This document shows, one piece after another, positions 24,458 to 33,887 of a stretch of DNA of 64,000 bases. The notes under the pieces were generated by a model, which saw only the letters and a program-made list of their open reading frames with translations, had not been told where the DNA came from and did not search any database. The number at the start of each line of letters is the position of its first letter. Positions within the stretch are counted from its first letter, which is position 1. This DNA comes from Saccharothrix obliqua (lineage in GTDB: Bacteria; Actinomycetota; Actinomycetes; Mycobacteriales; Pseudonocardiaceae): assembly GCF_019375475.1 (NCBI RefSeq), contig NZ_JAHXGQ010000004.1, positions 496,001 to 560,000 of the forward strand. The letters run 5' to 3'. Position numbers and translations under genes: made by a program.

Positions 24458-26379
24458 CTACACGACCCGCTCGTTCCCGCCGTCGATCGGCACCTGCGCG
24501 CCCGTGGTGCAGGCGAACGTGTCCGAGCACATCTCCGCGACCAGCCGACCCACGGCCGCACTCGTGATCTCCGCGCCCAGCAGGTTGCGCCGCTTGTACG
24601 CCTCCGCGCTCAACCCGTAGTGGGCGGCGCGCTGGGCCAGCACCTCCACGCTCCACAGCCCGGTGTCGAACACCGCGTCCGGGTGCACCGTGTTGACCCG
24701 GATGCCGTCGGCGGCCCACTCCAGCGCGGCGACCCGGGCCAACTGGGTGACCGCGGCCTTCGACGCCGAGTAGGCCGCGGCCCCCGGTCCCGGCGCGGGC
24801 GCGTTCTTCGACCCCACGACCACGACGCGCCCACCGCGTGGCGCGAGCTTGAGGAACGGGTGCAGCACGCGGAACAACCCGGCCGTCGAGTCGGCGTTGA
24901 CCGACATGGTGTGCCGCCACGTCTCCGGGTCGAGCCCGCCATCGGCGTGTTGCCCGGGAAGACGCCCGCCGAGGCGACCAGCACGTCCACCCCGCCGAAC
25001 CGCTCCACGCCGCGCCGCACCGCGTCCTCCACGGCCGCCGCGTCGGTGACGTCGACCTGGAGGCCGAGGTAGTCCGCGCGGCTCTCGGTCGCCGTCAGGT
25101 CCAGGCCGATCACGGCCGCGCCCCTGGCGCGCAACGCGTCGGCGCACGCCCGGCCGATGCCCGACGCCGCGCCGGTGACCAGCGCGACCTCGCCGCTGAA
25201 CTCCGCCGGCGGCCCCGCGAGGCGCAGCTTCGCCTGCTCCAGCTCCCAATACTCCATCTCGAAGATCTCGCGTGCCGACAGCGCCCGGTACCCGCCGAGT
25301 TCTTCGGCCTGCTCGATGACGGTCATCGTGTGCAGGTAGATGTCGCGGGCGATGTCGGCGTCCCGCGCGCGCCTGCCGACCGTGAGCATCCCCAGCTCGG
25401 GGTCGAGCACCACGCGGGGAGCCGGGTCGAGCGCGGTCAGACCCGGACGCGCGTGCTCCGCGAAGTAACGACGGTACTCGTCCGCGTAACCGGCGACGTC
25501 CCGACCGACCAGCGGCACGCGCTTGGTGCGGATCACGTGGTCCGGCGTCACCGGGCCGCGGCCGGCGACGTCGGCGAGGTCGCGCCTGGCCACGAACGCC
25601 GCCGTGACGGGGTCGCCGTGCCGGCTGACGACCACCGGGTGACCGGCGGTCCCGGCGATCCGCGCCCGCAGGGCGGCCAGCACCCGCGGGTCGGCCGGCG
25701 GCAACGTCGCCGGCGTCGTGCGCGGCCGGTGCCGCGCCAGGTACGCCTCCGCCTCGCTGACCAGGTCGATGTGCCGGGTGTACGCCTGCTCGGCGTCCTC
25801 GCCGAAGGTGACCAGGCCGTGGTTGGCCAGCACCACGCCGACGATGTCGTCACCGGCGTGGTGCGCGAGCAGTTCGGCGCACGTGCGGGCCAACCCGAAC
25901 CCCGGCATGACGTACGGCACCACCACCACGCGGTCGCCGAACACCTCCGCCACCCGCGGCTCCGCCAGGTTGGTCAGCGTCACCACGGCATCGGCGTGGG
26001 TGTGCAGCACCACGGGGTGCGGCAGCACCGCGTGCAGCAGCGTCTCCACGCTCGGGTCGGGCGCGCTCGCGTCCAGCAGGGCGCACCGGAGTTCGTTCAT
26101 CATCCGGTCGTCCGGCAGGCTCGGGACGGTCAGCAGCTCTCGCAGCCGCTCCAGGCGCAGCGGGGCGAACCCGGCCCGCTCGATGTCCGCCAGGTCCCAG
26201 CCGCTGCCCTTGACGTGCAGCACCTCCACCGGCCGACCGGTGATGTCGGTGACGGTCGTCTTGACCGAGGTGTTGCCGCCGCCGTGCAGGACGAGGTCCG
26301 GTTCGCGGCCCAGCAGCCGGGAAGCGCGCACGCAGGCGTCGAGGGGGTCCGGATGTGCTTCAGCCCAACGGTTTTCCAC
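24458..26379 (-). pseudogene. Bifunctional class II aldolase / short-chain dehydrogenase, frameshifted
   Basis: Residues 1-400 form a class II (fuculose/rhamnulose-phosphate type) aldolase domain: VLHGGGNTSVKTTVTDITGR, HPVVLHTHADAVVTLTN (zinc His pair) and GVVLANHGLVTFGEDAEQAY. A C-terminal SDR domain follows: VALVTGAASGIGRACADALRARGA, then YSASKAAVTQLARVAALEW, which holds the Tyr-x3-Lys pair. The frame shifts near 24939-24945: after VFPGNTP the sense continues as DGGLDPETWRHTM in another frame and ends normally at 24458 with VPIDGGNERVV. One lost base, natural or from sequencing, explains it. The start overlaps mtnA by 20 bp. With mtnA it could cleave methylthioribulose- or deoxyribulose-1-phosphate to DHAP plus an aldehyde. 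Confidence 0.8.
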
Positions 26380-27310
26380 TGATGATCCGCTCGTCGGTGA
26401 TGATCGCCGTGACCAGGTCGGCGGGGGTGACGTCGAAGGCGTAGTTCAACGCGGCGGTCGGGCGGTCGCCGACGACCTCGGCCGGGTCGCGGACCTCGAT
26501 CTCCACGCTCGCGCCGTCGGGCGTGGCCGGGTCGATGGTCGACTCGGGCGCGGCGACGACGAACGGCACCCCGGCCCGCGCCGCCGCCAGGGCCAGCGGG
26601 TAGGTGCCGATCTTGTTGACCACGTCGCCGTTGGCCGCGATCCGGTCCGCGCCGACCACCACGACGTCGGCCAGCCCCCGCGCGATCACCGTCGGCCCGG
26701 CGGAGTCGACCACGACGGTGTGCGCGACACCCATCCGCGCCAGCTCCCACGCCGTCAGGCGGCTGCCCTGGAGCAACGGCCGCGTCTCGTCCACGTAGAC
26801 GTGCCCCAGCGCGTCCGCGTCCCGCAGCGCCCGGACCACGCCGAGCGCGGTGCCCCACTCGACGCACGCCAGCGCGCCCGCGTTGCAGTGCGTGTGCACG
26901 TTGACCGGTCCGCCGAGCCGGTCGACCAGCCACCGCGCGCCCCGCAGGCCCAGCTCGCGGTTGCGGCGGACGTCCTCCTCCAGGACGTGGACCGCCTCCG
27001 CGACCACCGCGTCCACGCCCTCGTCCAGGCGCGCGAGCACCCGCTCCACGCCCCACGCGAGGTTCACGGCCGTCGGGCGGGCGACGCGCAACCGCGCCGC
27101 CTCCGCCCGCACGTCCCCGCCACCTCGCGCGGCCAGCGCCACACCCAGCGCACCGGCCACCCCGAGGGCGGGCGCGCCGCGGATCGCGAGCCGCCGGATC
27201 GCGTCCACGAGCTGGTCCACGGTGTCGATGCGCAACGTCGTCAACGCGTCGGGCAGCAGCGTCTGGTCGATCGCGATGATCCGCCCGTCCACCCAGTCGA
27301 TCGTCCGCAT
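26360..27310 (-). CDS. mtnA: S-methyl-5-thioribose-1-phosphate isomerase
   Basis: A 316-residue member of the eIF2B-alpha/MtnA family. It isomerises 5-methylthioribose-1-phosphate to the ribulose form in methionine salvage. Typical blocks are visible: QLVDAIRRLAIRGAPALGVAGALGVALAA near the N-terminus, VNVHTHCNAGALACVEWGTALGV (with the catalytic Cys), VDETRPLLQGSRLTAWELARMG, and ADVVVVGADRIAANGDVVNKIGTYPLA (catalytic Asp), ending with YAFDVTPADLVTAIITDERI. Length is close to the family norm. It is the first gene of a two-gene minus-strand unit with the aldolase/SDR gene and overlaps it by 20 bp. Together they suggest a salvage or disposal route for 5-methylthioadenosine or 5-deoxyadenosine rather than the full methionine cycle. 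Confidence 0.9.
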   Translation of the reverse strand: MRTIDWVDGRIIAIDQTLLPDALTTLRIDTVDQLVDAIRRLAIRGAPALGVAGALGVALAARGGGDVRAEAARLRVARPTAVNLAWGVERVLARLDEGVDAVVAEAVHVLEEDVRRNRELGLRGARWLVDRLGGPVNVHTHCNAGALACVEWGTALGVVRALRDADALGHVYVDETRPLLQGSRLTAWELARMGVAHTVVVDSAGPTVIARGLADVVVVGADRIAANGDVVNKIGTYPLALAAARAGVPFVVAAPESTIDPATPDGASVEIEVRDPAEVVGDRPTAALNYAFDVTPADLVTAIITDERIISGKPLG

Positions 27311-27495
27311 GGGCCCGAGTCTGCCTGTTCACCGCCGTTCCGCGGTAGCGCGCCCACTTCGACTACACGAACGTACGATCATCCCCCCGGTGGCCGGGGC
27401 GATCGGGTTCCGGCCGGCTCGCCGAGGACCCCGGGTTCGGTGTGGGCGTGGCGGCGGTGGGCCGGCGTGCTGAACCGCCCACGTCGGGCACCGGC

Positions 27496-28947
27496 TCAGG
27501 CCGGCGCGGGCTTCCGCGTGGCCAGCCAGCCCGCGATGGCGCTGACCAGGTCGTGGCACGTGCCGCAGCCTGTGGTGGCCCTGGTTTCGGCGACCAGGGT
27601 GTCGACGGCGCGTGCCCCGCCGTTCCAGGCCGTGACGAGTTGTTCCTTCCGCACGGTGTTGCAGCGGCAGACGAGGGTCGACGCGGGGAGGTCGGCCGGG
27701 TTCACGGTGGTCGCCTCGGCGAGGGAGCGGCCCAGCAGGAGGGCCACCCGGTCGTCGGGCGCGGGCAGGCCGCGGTCGAAGAGCTGCACGACCGTGGCGG
27801 CGGCGTCGGGGGTGCCGAGCAGGATCGCACCGACGATCACGTTGTCGCGCAACACCACCTTGGCGTACCGGCCGCGGGTCGGGTCCTCCACGCGCACCAC
27901 CTCGGCGCCCGGCTCGTCCAGCTCGACGTGCACCTCGCCCAGCGAGGCCAGGTCGATGCCGCGTGCCTTCAGCTTGGTCACCACCGGGGTGCCCCGGTAG
28001 CGGGCGCCGGGGTTCGCGCCGGTGAGCAGGTCGGCCAGCACGGTGGCCTGCTCCCAGGCCGGCTGGACCAGCCCGTTGACCACGCCGCGGTGCTGCGCGC
28101 AGTCGCCGAGCGCGTGGATGCGCGGGTCGCTGGTGCGCAACGCGTCGTCCACCACGACGCCCTGCTCCACGTGGAGCCCGCAGTCACGCGCGAGGTCGGC
28201 GGCCGGGCGCACCCCGGTCGACACCACGACGAGTTCGGCGGGCACCAGGGTGCCGTCGTCCAGCTCCACCTCGGAACCCGGGACGCACCGGCGGGCGAAC
28301 CGGCCGAACCGGAACTCGACGCCGGTGCGGTTCAACGCGTCCGCCAGCACGCGACCCGCGCCGGGGTCGAGCTGGCGCTCCATCAGGTGACCCAGCGGGT
28401 GCACGACGGTCACCATGCTCCCCCGTGCGACCAGTCCCCGCGCCGCCTCCAACCCGAGCAGCCCGCCGCCGAGCACCACCGCCGGCGCGCCGGGCCGGGC
28501 CGCCTCCAGGATGCGGGCGCAGTCGTCGAGGTCGCGGAACGCCACCACGCCGTCCGCCGGCCGGCCGCTCTCGTCCAGCAGCCCCTCCACGGGTGGCAGC
28601 CACGGGTTGCTGCCGGTCGCCAGCACCACCGCGTCGTAGGGCAGCCGCGTGCCGTCGGCCAGCTCCACCACCCGCGCCACGCGGTCGACGCGCGTCGCCG
28701 GGACGCCGACCCGCAGGTCGACCCCGGCCCGCTCCGCCCAGCCCGGCTCGTGCAGCAGCACCGACCGGATGTCCAGCCCGCCCGCCAGCACGCTGGACAG
28801 CAGCACCCGGTTGTAGGCGGGGTGCGCTTCCGCGCCGACCACGGTCAGCGCGACCCGCGCGCCTTCCGGGTCGCGAGTGCGGATCTCCTCCGCCAGGCGG
28901 GCGCCCGCCATCCCGTAGCCGATGATGACGACCTTTCGCACGGTCAC
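27496..28947 (-). CDS. FAD/NAD(P)-dependent reductase with BFD-type [2Fe-2S] domain, nitrate reductase partner
   Basis: A 483-residue flavoprotein like the N-terminal half of NirB/NasB. It has the FAD motif VVIIGYGMAGARLAEEIRTR, a second Rossmann motif VVLGGGLLGLEAARGLVARG for NAD(P)H, and the FAD ribityl motif RIHALGDCAQH. The C-terminus (LVCRCNTVRKEQLVTAWNGG...ATTGCGTCHDL) is a bacterioferritin-associated-ferredoxin-like [2Fe-2S] domain with four Cys. Siroheme-binding motifs of nitrite reductase are absent, so it is not NirB itself. GTG 28947 overlaps the stop of the molybdopterin oxidoreductase gene by GTGA, so translation is coupled. It probably carries electrons from NAD(P)H to the nitrate reductase. 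Confidence 0.8.
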   Translation of the reverse strand: MTVRKVVIIGYGMAGARLAEEIRTRDPEGARVALTVVGAEAHPAYNRVLLSSVLAGGLDIRSVLLHEPGWAERAGVDLRVGVPATRVDRVARVVELADGTRLPYDAVVLATGSNPWLPPVEGLLDESGRPADGVVAFRDLDDCARILEAARPGAPAVVLGGGLLGLEAARGLVARGSMVTVVHPLGHLMERQLDPGAGRVLADALNRTGVEFRFGRFARRCVPGSEVELDDGTLVPAELVVVSTGVRPAADLARDCGLHVEQGVVVDDALRTSDPRIHALGDCAQHRGVVNGLVQPAWEQATVLADLLTGANPGARYRGTPVVTKLKARGIDLASLGEVHVELDEPGAEVVRVEDPTRGRYAKVVLRDNVIVGAILLGTPDAAATVVQLFDRGLPAPDDRVALLLGRSLAEATTVNPADLPASTLVCRCNTVRKEQLVTAWNGGARAVDTLVAETRATTGCGTCHDLVSAIAGWLATRKPAPA

Positions 28948-31052
28948 CGCCCGCTTCCCCCTTCGGTCGACAGGTCTGGTTCCAGCCGCACCGCGCACGC
29001 CTTGAACCCGGGTATGCGGCTGATCGGGTCCAGCGCCGGGTTGGTGAGCAGGTTCGCCCGCTGCGCGTCGGGGAAGTGGAACGGCAGGAACACGGTGTCC
29101 AACCGCATGCCCGGTTCGAACCGCACCCTGGCCGACGTGCTGCCGCGTGCCGAGGTGACCTTCGCGCGGTCGCCCTCGGCGAGGCCCGCCCTGGTGGCGG
29201 TGTCGGGGTGGACCTCGACGTAGACCTCCGGCGCGGCCTCGGTCAGCTCCCCGACCCGGCGGGTCTGGGTGCCCGTCTGGTAGTGCGGCAGCAGGCGTCC
29301 GGTGGTCGCCCACAGCGGGAACCGGTCGCCGGTCGTCTCCGGCGGCGGCGCGTGGTCGACCGCGGCGAACCTCGCCCGCCCGCCCGGCAGCGGGAAGCCG
29401 TCCAGGAACATCCTCGGTGTGCCGGGGTGGTCGGGCGAGGGGCACGGCCAGTACAGGCTCTCACCGGCCCGCAGCCGCTCGTGGCTCATGCCGGAGTAGT
29501 CGGCGGGACCGCCCGCACCCGCCCGGCCCAGTTCCGCGAAGACCTCCTCCGGCGCGGTCGGGAACCGCTCCGCGGGCTGGCCGAGCCGCACCGCGATACC
29601 GCTGATCACGTCCAGGTCGCTGCGGACGCCGTCCGGCGGGTCGAGGGCGCGGCGGCGCAGCAGGACGCGGCCCTCCAGGTTGGTCAGCGTGCCGTCCTCC
29701 TCCGCCCACTGGGTCACCGGGAACACCGCGTGGGCGATCTCCGCGGTCTCCGAGAGCACGAAGTCCGACACCACCAGGAGGTCCAGCTCGCGGAGCCGTT
29801 CGGCGATGCGCCCGGCGTCGGGCGCGGAGACCACCGGGTTGGTGCCGAACACCAGCAGCGCCCGGATGCCGCCCGGCCGCCCGGCCGCGTCGAGGATCTC
29901 GTAGGCGGACTTGCCCCGACCAGGTATCCCGGCCTCCGGGACGCCCCACACCTCGGCCACGTGCCGGCGCGCGACGGGGTCGTCCACCTTGCGGTAGCCC
30001 GGCAGCTGGTCGGCCTTCTGCCCGTGCTCCCGCCCGCCCTGGCCGTTGCCCTGGCCGGTGATGGTGCCGTACCCGGAGCCGGCGACGCCCGGCAGGCCGA
30101 GGGCCAGGGCGAGGTTGACCCACGCCGAGACCATGGCGGTGCCGTTGGCGTGCTGCTCGGTGCCGCGTGCGGTCAGCACGTACGCGTTGTCGGCCTGGGC
30201 CAGCAGCCGGACCGCCAGGCGCTGGTCGGCCACCGAGACCCCGGTGGCCCGCTCGGTGCGCTCCGGCCACCAGCGCGCCGCCAGCCGCCACGCCGCGTCG
30301 AAACCGGTGGTCCGGTCCCGCACGTACGCCTCGTCCACGTGCCCGTCGGTCACCGCGACGTGCAGCAGCCCCAACGCCAGCGCGAGGTCCGTGCCCGGCT
30401 GGGGCCGCAGGTGCAGGCCCGCGAGCCGTGCCGTGGCCGAGCGGCGGGGGTCGACCACCACCAGCCCGTCGGCGTTGATCGCGCGGCGGAGGTGCTGGAC
30501 GAACGGCGGCATCGTCTCCGCCACGTTCGCGCCCACCAGCAGCACCGCGTCCGCCTCCGCGAGGTCGGTCACCGGGAACGGCAGGCCGCGGTCCGCGCCG
30601 AACGCGTGGATCGTCGCCGCGGCGGCCGACGACATGCAGAACCGGCCGTTGTAGTCGACGTGCGGGGTGCGCAGCGCGACTCGCGCCAGCTTGCCCACCA
30701 GGTAGGCCTTCTCGTTGGTCAGCCCGCCACCGCCGAGCACGCCCACCGCTCCGGGGCCGTGCTCGGCGATGATCTCCGTCAGCCGGCGTGCGACGTGGTC
30801 CAGGGCGTCGTCCCACGACGCGGGCCGCAGGTCGGCCGAGCCGGCGCGGACGAGCGGCGCGGTCAACCGGCCCGGCGTACCCAGGACCGCCGCCGACGTC
30901 CAGCCCTTCTGACACATGCCGCGGCCGTTGGCCGGGAACTCCCGAGGTCGCGTCCGGACCTTTTCGGGCGTCACCTCCACGGTCATTCCACATTGCAGCG
31001 CACAATAGGGACAATGCGTCGCGGTCGCCGCCGCAAGACCCGCTGAATTCAT
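28944..31052 (-). CDS. nasA: Assimilatory-type nitrate reductase catalytic subunit (molybdopterin oxidoreductase)
   Basis: A 702-residue cytoplasmic molybdenum enzyme that most likely reduces nitrate to nitrite. An N-terminal [4Fe-4S] site uses Cys14, 17, 21 and 47 (CPYCALQCGM...GMCQKGW). Molybdopterin-binding blocks follow (YNGRFCMSSAAAATIHAFGADRG, containing the Cys that can ligate Mo; GTEQHANGTAMVSAWVNLALALGLPGVAGSGYGTITGQGNGQGGREHGQ), and the C-terminal dinucleotide-binding domain includes TGRLLPHYQTGTQTRRV. There is no Tat signal, which fits an assimilatory enzyme. The ribosome-binding site is GGAGAGGTGG. The 289-bp region upstream is its promoter; no convincing GlnR box was found. The gene overlaps its flavoprotein partner by 4 bp. 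No nitrite reductase gene is in the window. Confidence 0.85.
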   Translation of the reverse strand: MNSAGLAAATATHCPYCALQCGMTVEVTPEKVRTRPREFPANGRGMCQKGWTSAAVLGTPGRLTAPLVRAGSADLRPASWDDALDHVARRLTEIIAEHGPGAVGVLGGGGLTNEKAYLVGKLARVALRTPHVDYNGRFCMSSAAAATIHAFGADRGLPFPVTDLAEADAVLLVGANVAETMPPFVQHLRRAINADGLVVVDPRRSATARLAGLHLRPQPGTDLALALGLLHVAVTDGHVDEAYVRDRTTGFDAAWRLAARWWPERTERATGVSVADQRLAVRLLAQADNAYVLTARGTEQHANGTAMVSAWVNLALALGLPGVAGSGYGTITGQGNGQGGREHGQKADQLPGYRKVDDPVARRHVAEVWGVPEAGIPGRGKSAYEILDAAGRPGGIRALLVFGTNPVVSAPDAGRIAERLRELDLLVVSDFVLSETAEIAHAVFPVTQWAEEDGTLTNLEGRVLLRRRALDPPDGVRSDLDVISGIAVRLGQPAERFPTAPEEVFAELGRAGAGGPADYSGMSHERLRAGESLYWPCPSPDHPGTPRMFLDGFPLPGGRARFAAVDHAPPPETTGDRFPLWATTGRLLPHYQTGTQTRRVGELTEAAPEVYVEVHPDTATRAGLAEGDRAKVTSARGSTSARVRFEPGMRLDTVFLPFHFPDAQRANLLTNPALDPISRIPGFKACAVRLEPDLSTEGGSGR

Positions 31053-31341
31053 CCGGCCACCTCTCCGATGGCCTCAGCCTCCCGATACCGGGGCCAGTTC
31101 GTCCACGTGCCGCCGAGCGTTTCACGGCAATGGACCAGCACCGGTTGAGACGCCTTACCGAAAAGCCTCTCGACGGGCTCAACCGGACAATCCGGCAGAA
31201 GTGGCGAAAACCGCTCGCGCCCTGTTGTGAGGGTTGCTCTCCATTCGTCTCGGACCAGGAAACCGGACATATCAGCCAAGGTGGGCGCACCACCCCTGAA
31301 ACGGGTGTGACCCGATCACGCGCGACCTATTGCGCGCACAA

Positions 31342-31491
31342 TTACCGCAGTGGTGCCCGGACGCCATTCCCGGCCGCGCCCGACGCGGTTCGCGGGAACT
31401 CGCGATAGACCACGAGGTCGAGCGTGTCGCGGTGGAACGCGGTGGTGATCACGGGGTCCTGCGGGTGGAGCAGGACCCGGCCGCTGAGCAC
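31342..31491 (-). pseudogene. Remnant of a VOC/glyoxalase-family gene
   Basis: A 49-codon minus-strand frame reads VLSGRVLLHPQDPVITTAFHRDTLDLVVYREF and then stops at a TAA after about 17 further residues. The pattern of a first strand, then DP-x-x-TTAF-(H/Y)-RDTL-x-L-x-V-Y-REF, is the usual first beta-alpha-beta unit of VOC-fold proteins, which normally run 110-150 residues. No continuation was found in other frames, so this is probably a decayed or truncated gene. It lies directly downstream of the Orn/Lys/Arg decarboxylase. Confidence 0.4.
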
Positions 31492-31553
31492 GTACGCGGT
31501 GCGCCTCCCCTACCGCCGGAACTCCGGCATCGCCGCGCTCCGAACGGGATCGG

Positions 31554-33887
31554 TCACCGGCCCGGTCGGGTCACCCGCGTGATGCGGTACCGGCCCTCGG
31601 CATCCGGGTGCGCGCCGTGGGTCTCGCTCTCGAAACCGGGGAACGCCCGGCCGAACCGCTCCATCGCGGCGAGGTACGACCGGATGGGACCGCTCGACGC
31701 GCCCACCCGCTCGCCCGGCATGAGCACGGGTATCCCCGGCGGGTAGGTGGTCACCTGCGTGGCCACCACGTCGTCGTCCTCCAGCCCGTCCAGGTGCACC
31801 ATCTCCGTCCGCCCGTTGACGAGTTCCTGGTACGCCTCCCCCGGGCTCAACACCTGCTCGGGCAGTTCGGTGAACGCCCGGTGCAGCAGTCCCATGAACC
31901 CGGATCCGGCCAGCGCGGCGTGCATCTCCGCGCACAGGGCGGACAGCGTCCTGCCCCGGTACTCGACGGGGTGCGCGCGGACCAGGTCGGGCAGGACCTC
32001 GTCCAGCGGCGCGGCGGTGTCGTGCGCGCGCTTGAAATCCGTCAGCGCGTCGAGCAGGGTCCCCCACTTGCCCTTGGTGATGCCCATGGAGAACAACAGC
32101 AGGAAGGTGTACGCGTCGGTCTTCTCCACGACGATGCCGCGGGTCTCCAGGTAGGCGGTCACGATGCGGGCGGGTATCCCGAACCCGTCGTCCACCTGCC
32201 CGCCGGCGTTGATGCCCGGACAGGTGATGTTGACCTTGATCGGGTCGAGCAGGCAGTAGTCCTCCTCCAGGTCCGGGAACCCGTGCCACGCCGCGCCGGG
32301 CGCGAGCGTCCAGCACCGCGGTTCCGCCTGGAGCAGTTCGAGCGGGGCCCGGTCGAACGGGACCCGCTTCTTCGCCTTCGGGTCGTGCACCTCGGCGGGC
32401 TGCCACGCGCCGAAGAACCACGGGGGCCGGTCGCCGGCCGCCGCGATCCGGCGGCCCAGGCGGACGAGCGCCTGGCGGAACCGGATCGCCTCGGTGATCG
32501 CCTCCGTGGTCAGCCACTCGCCACCGGTGCCCTTCATCATGGCCGCCGCGACGTCGTTGGCGGCGATCAGCGGGTAGAGCGGCGAGGTGGTGGCGTGCAT
32601 CATGAACGTCTCGTTGAAGCGGTCCGGGTCGAACTCGTGGTGGGCGGACCTCTTGACGTGGACCATGGCGCTCTGCGACAGCGCCGCCAGGAGCTTGTGC
32701 GTGGAGTGGGTCGTGAACACGGTCGGCGCGACGGCCGCGGCCGGGAGGACGCCGGTGTCGATCGCCATCCCGTACCGGCGCGCGTAGAGCGGGTTGAACC
32801 GGGCGTAGGCGAACCACGCCTCGTCGAAGTGGAGGTTGCGGACGGACGCGCCCAGCAGGTCCGCGACCCGCACCGCGTCGTAGCAGAGGCCGTCGTAGGT
32901 GGAGTTGGTGATCCCCGCGTACACCAGCGGTTCCGCCGGGTCCGCCCCGATGATGGGCGTGCGCGCCACCAGGTCGCGCACGGCTCCGGTGTTCAGCCGG
33001 TTCGGCGGGATGGGGCCGGTCAACCCGTAGCCGTTGCGCGTGGGCTTCAGGTACGCGGGTCGCGCGCCGGACATGATGATGCCGTGGTTGATCGCCTTGT
33101 GGCAGTTGCGGTCCACGAGCACCGGCCGGTCGTGCGGTACGCAGGCGTGGATGACGATGCGGTCCCCGCTGGACGTCCCGTGCACCACGAAGTAGGTCAG
33201 GTCGGCGCCGAACACCTCGGCCGCGTGGCGCTCCGCGTCGCCGATCGGGCCGTGGTGCTCGAACAACGAGCCGAGTTCGCCCACCGACGAGGACAGGTCC
33301 GTCCGGAACAGCCGTTCGCCGTAGTAGTCGTAGAACGCCTTGCCCACCGGTGACTTGAGGTAGGCGACCCCGCCCGCGTGCGCGGGCGTGTGCCAGGAGA
33401 ACTTGTGCGCGTCGTCGAAGTGCCGCAGCGCGCGGAAGAACGGGGGCAGCACGTTCTCCAGGTAGCGCCGCGCCGACGCGTCCACCCGGCCCGCGATGAA
33501 ACCCGGTGTGTCCTCCAGCAGCCAGATCCACCCGTTGACGAACTCCGCCACCCACAGCGGCAACTCGTCCGCGATGCCGTCGCTCGTGACCAGGAAGACC
33601 GGTAGCCGCGGCGAGAACCGGCCGACCAGCGTCCGCAGCACCGCCTCGACCGGCCGGGCCCGCTCGCCCCCCACCTCCGTCCCGGCGGGGAGGTCCCAGC
33701 TCACGAGCACCGCGCCGAGGTCGGCGCGGGAGGTGACGACCGCCGCGGCGTCGTGCGCCGAGTCGGCGATGGTCACCCGGTAGCCCCGCCCGGACAGCAG
33801 CGAGACCAGCTCGCCTACCCGCTCGACGGCCGCCGTGCCCTTGACCGTGCCGGCGTCCAGCGCCAGCAGCACCGTGTTGCCCGTCAT
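31554..33887 (-). CDS. Orn/Lys/Arg decarboxylase family protein (PLP fold type III-like bacterial form)
   Basis: A 777-residue protein with the three-part layout of bacterial inducible amino-acid decarboxylases. An N-terminal receiver-like wing domain (NTVLLALDAGTVKGTAAVERVGELVSLLSGRG...) is followed by the PLP domain: HKFSWHTPAHAGGVAYLKSPVGKAFYDYYG, VHGTSSGDRIVIHACV, VDRNCHKAINHGIIMSGARPAYL, FDEAWFAYARFNPLY, and the Schiff-base Lys in TTHSTHKLLAALSQSAM. The C-terminal domain has TTYPPGIPVLMPGERVG. It makes a di- or polyamine (cadaverine, putrescine or agmatine) from lysine, ornithine or arginine; which one cannot be told. ATG 33887 was chosen because the longer frame is low-complexity. It is divergent from the protease gene. 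Confidence 0.9.
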   Translation of the reverse strand: MTGNTVLLALDAGTVKGTAAVERVGELVSLLSGRGYRVTIADSAHDAAAVVTSRADLGAVLVSWDLPAGTEVGGERARPVEAVLRTLVGRFSPRLPVFLVTSDGIADELPLWVAEFVNGWIWLLEDTPGFIAGRVDASARRYLENVLPPFFRALRHFDDAHKFSWHTPAHAGGVAYLKSPVGKAFYDYYGERLFRTDLSSSVGELGSLFEHHGPIGDAERHAAEVFGADLTYFVVHGTSSGDRIVIHACVPHDRPVLVDRNCHKAINHGIIMSGARPAYLKPTRNGYGLTGPIPPNRLNTGAVRDLVARTPIIGADPAEPLVYAGITNSTYDGLCYDAVRVADLLGASVRNLHFDEAWFAYARFNPLYARRYGMAIDTGVLPAAAVAPTVFTTHSTHKLLAALSQSAMVHVKRSAHHEFDPDRFNETFMMHATTSPLYPLIAANDVAAAMMKGTGGEWLTTEAITEAIRFRQALVRLGRRIAAAGDRPPWFFGAWQPAEVHDPKAKKRVPFDRAPLELLQAEPRCWTLAPGAAWHGFPDLEEDYCLLDPIKVNITCPGINAGGQVDDGFGIPARIVTAYLETRGIVVEKTDAYTFLLLFSMGITKGKWGTLLDALTDFKRAHDTAAPLDEVLPDLVRAHPVEYRGRTLSALCAEMHAALAGSGFMGLLHRAFTELPEQVLSPGEAYQELVNGRTEMVHLDGLEDDDVVATQVTTYPPGIPVLMPGERVGASSGPIRSYLAAMERFGRAFPGFESETHGAHPDAEGRYRITRVTRPGR

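Noticed and set aside
31053..31341. A GlnR-type nitrogen-control box upstream of nasA
   Set aside because: Partial matches (GTCAC and GAAAC elements) were found, but not with the expected spacing and order.
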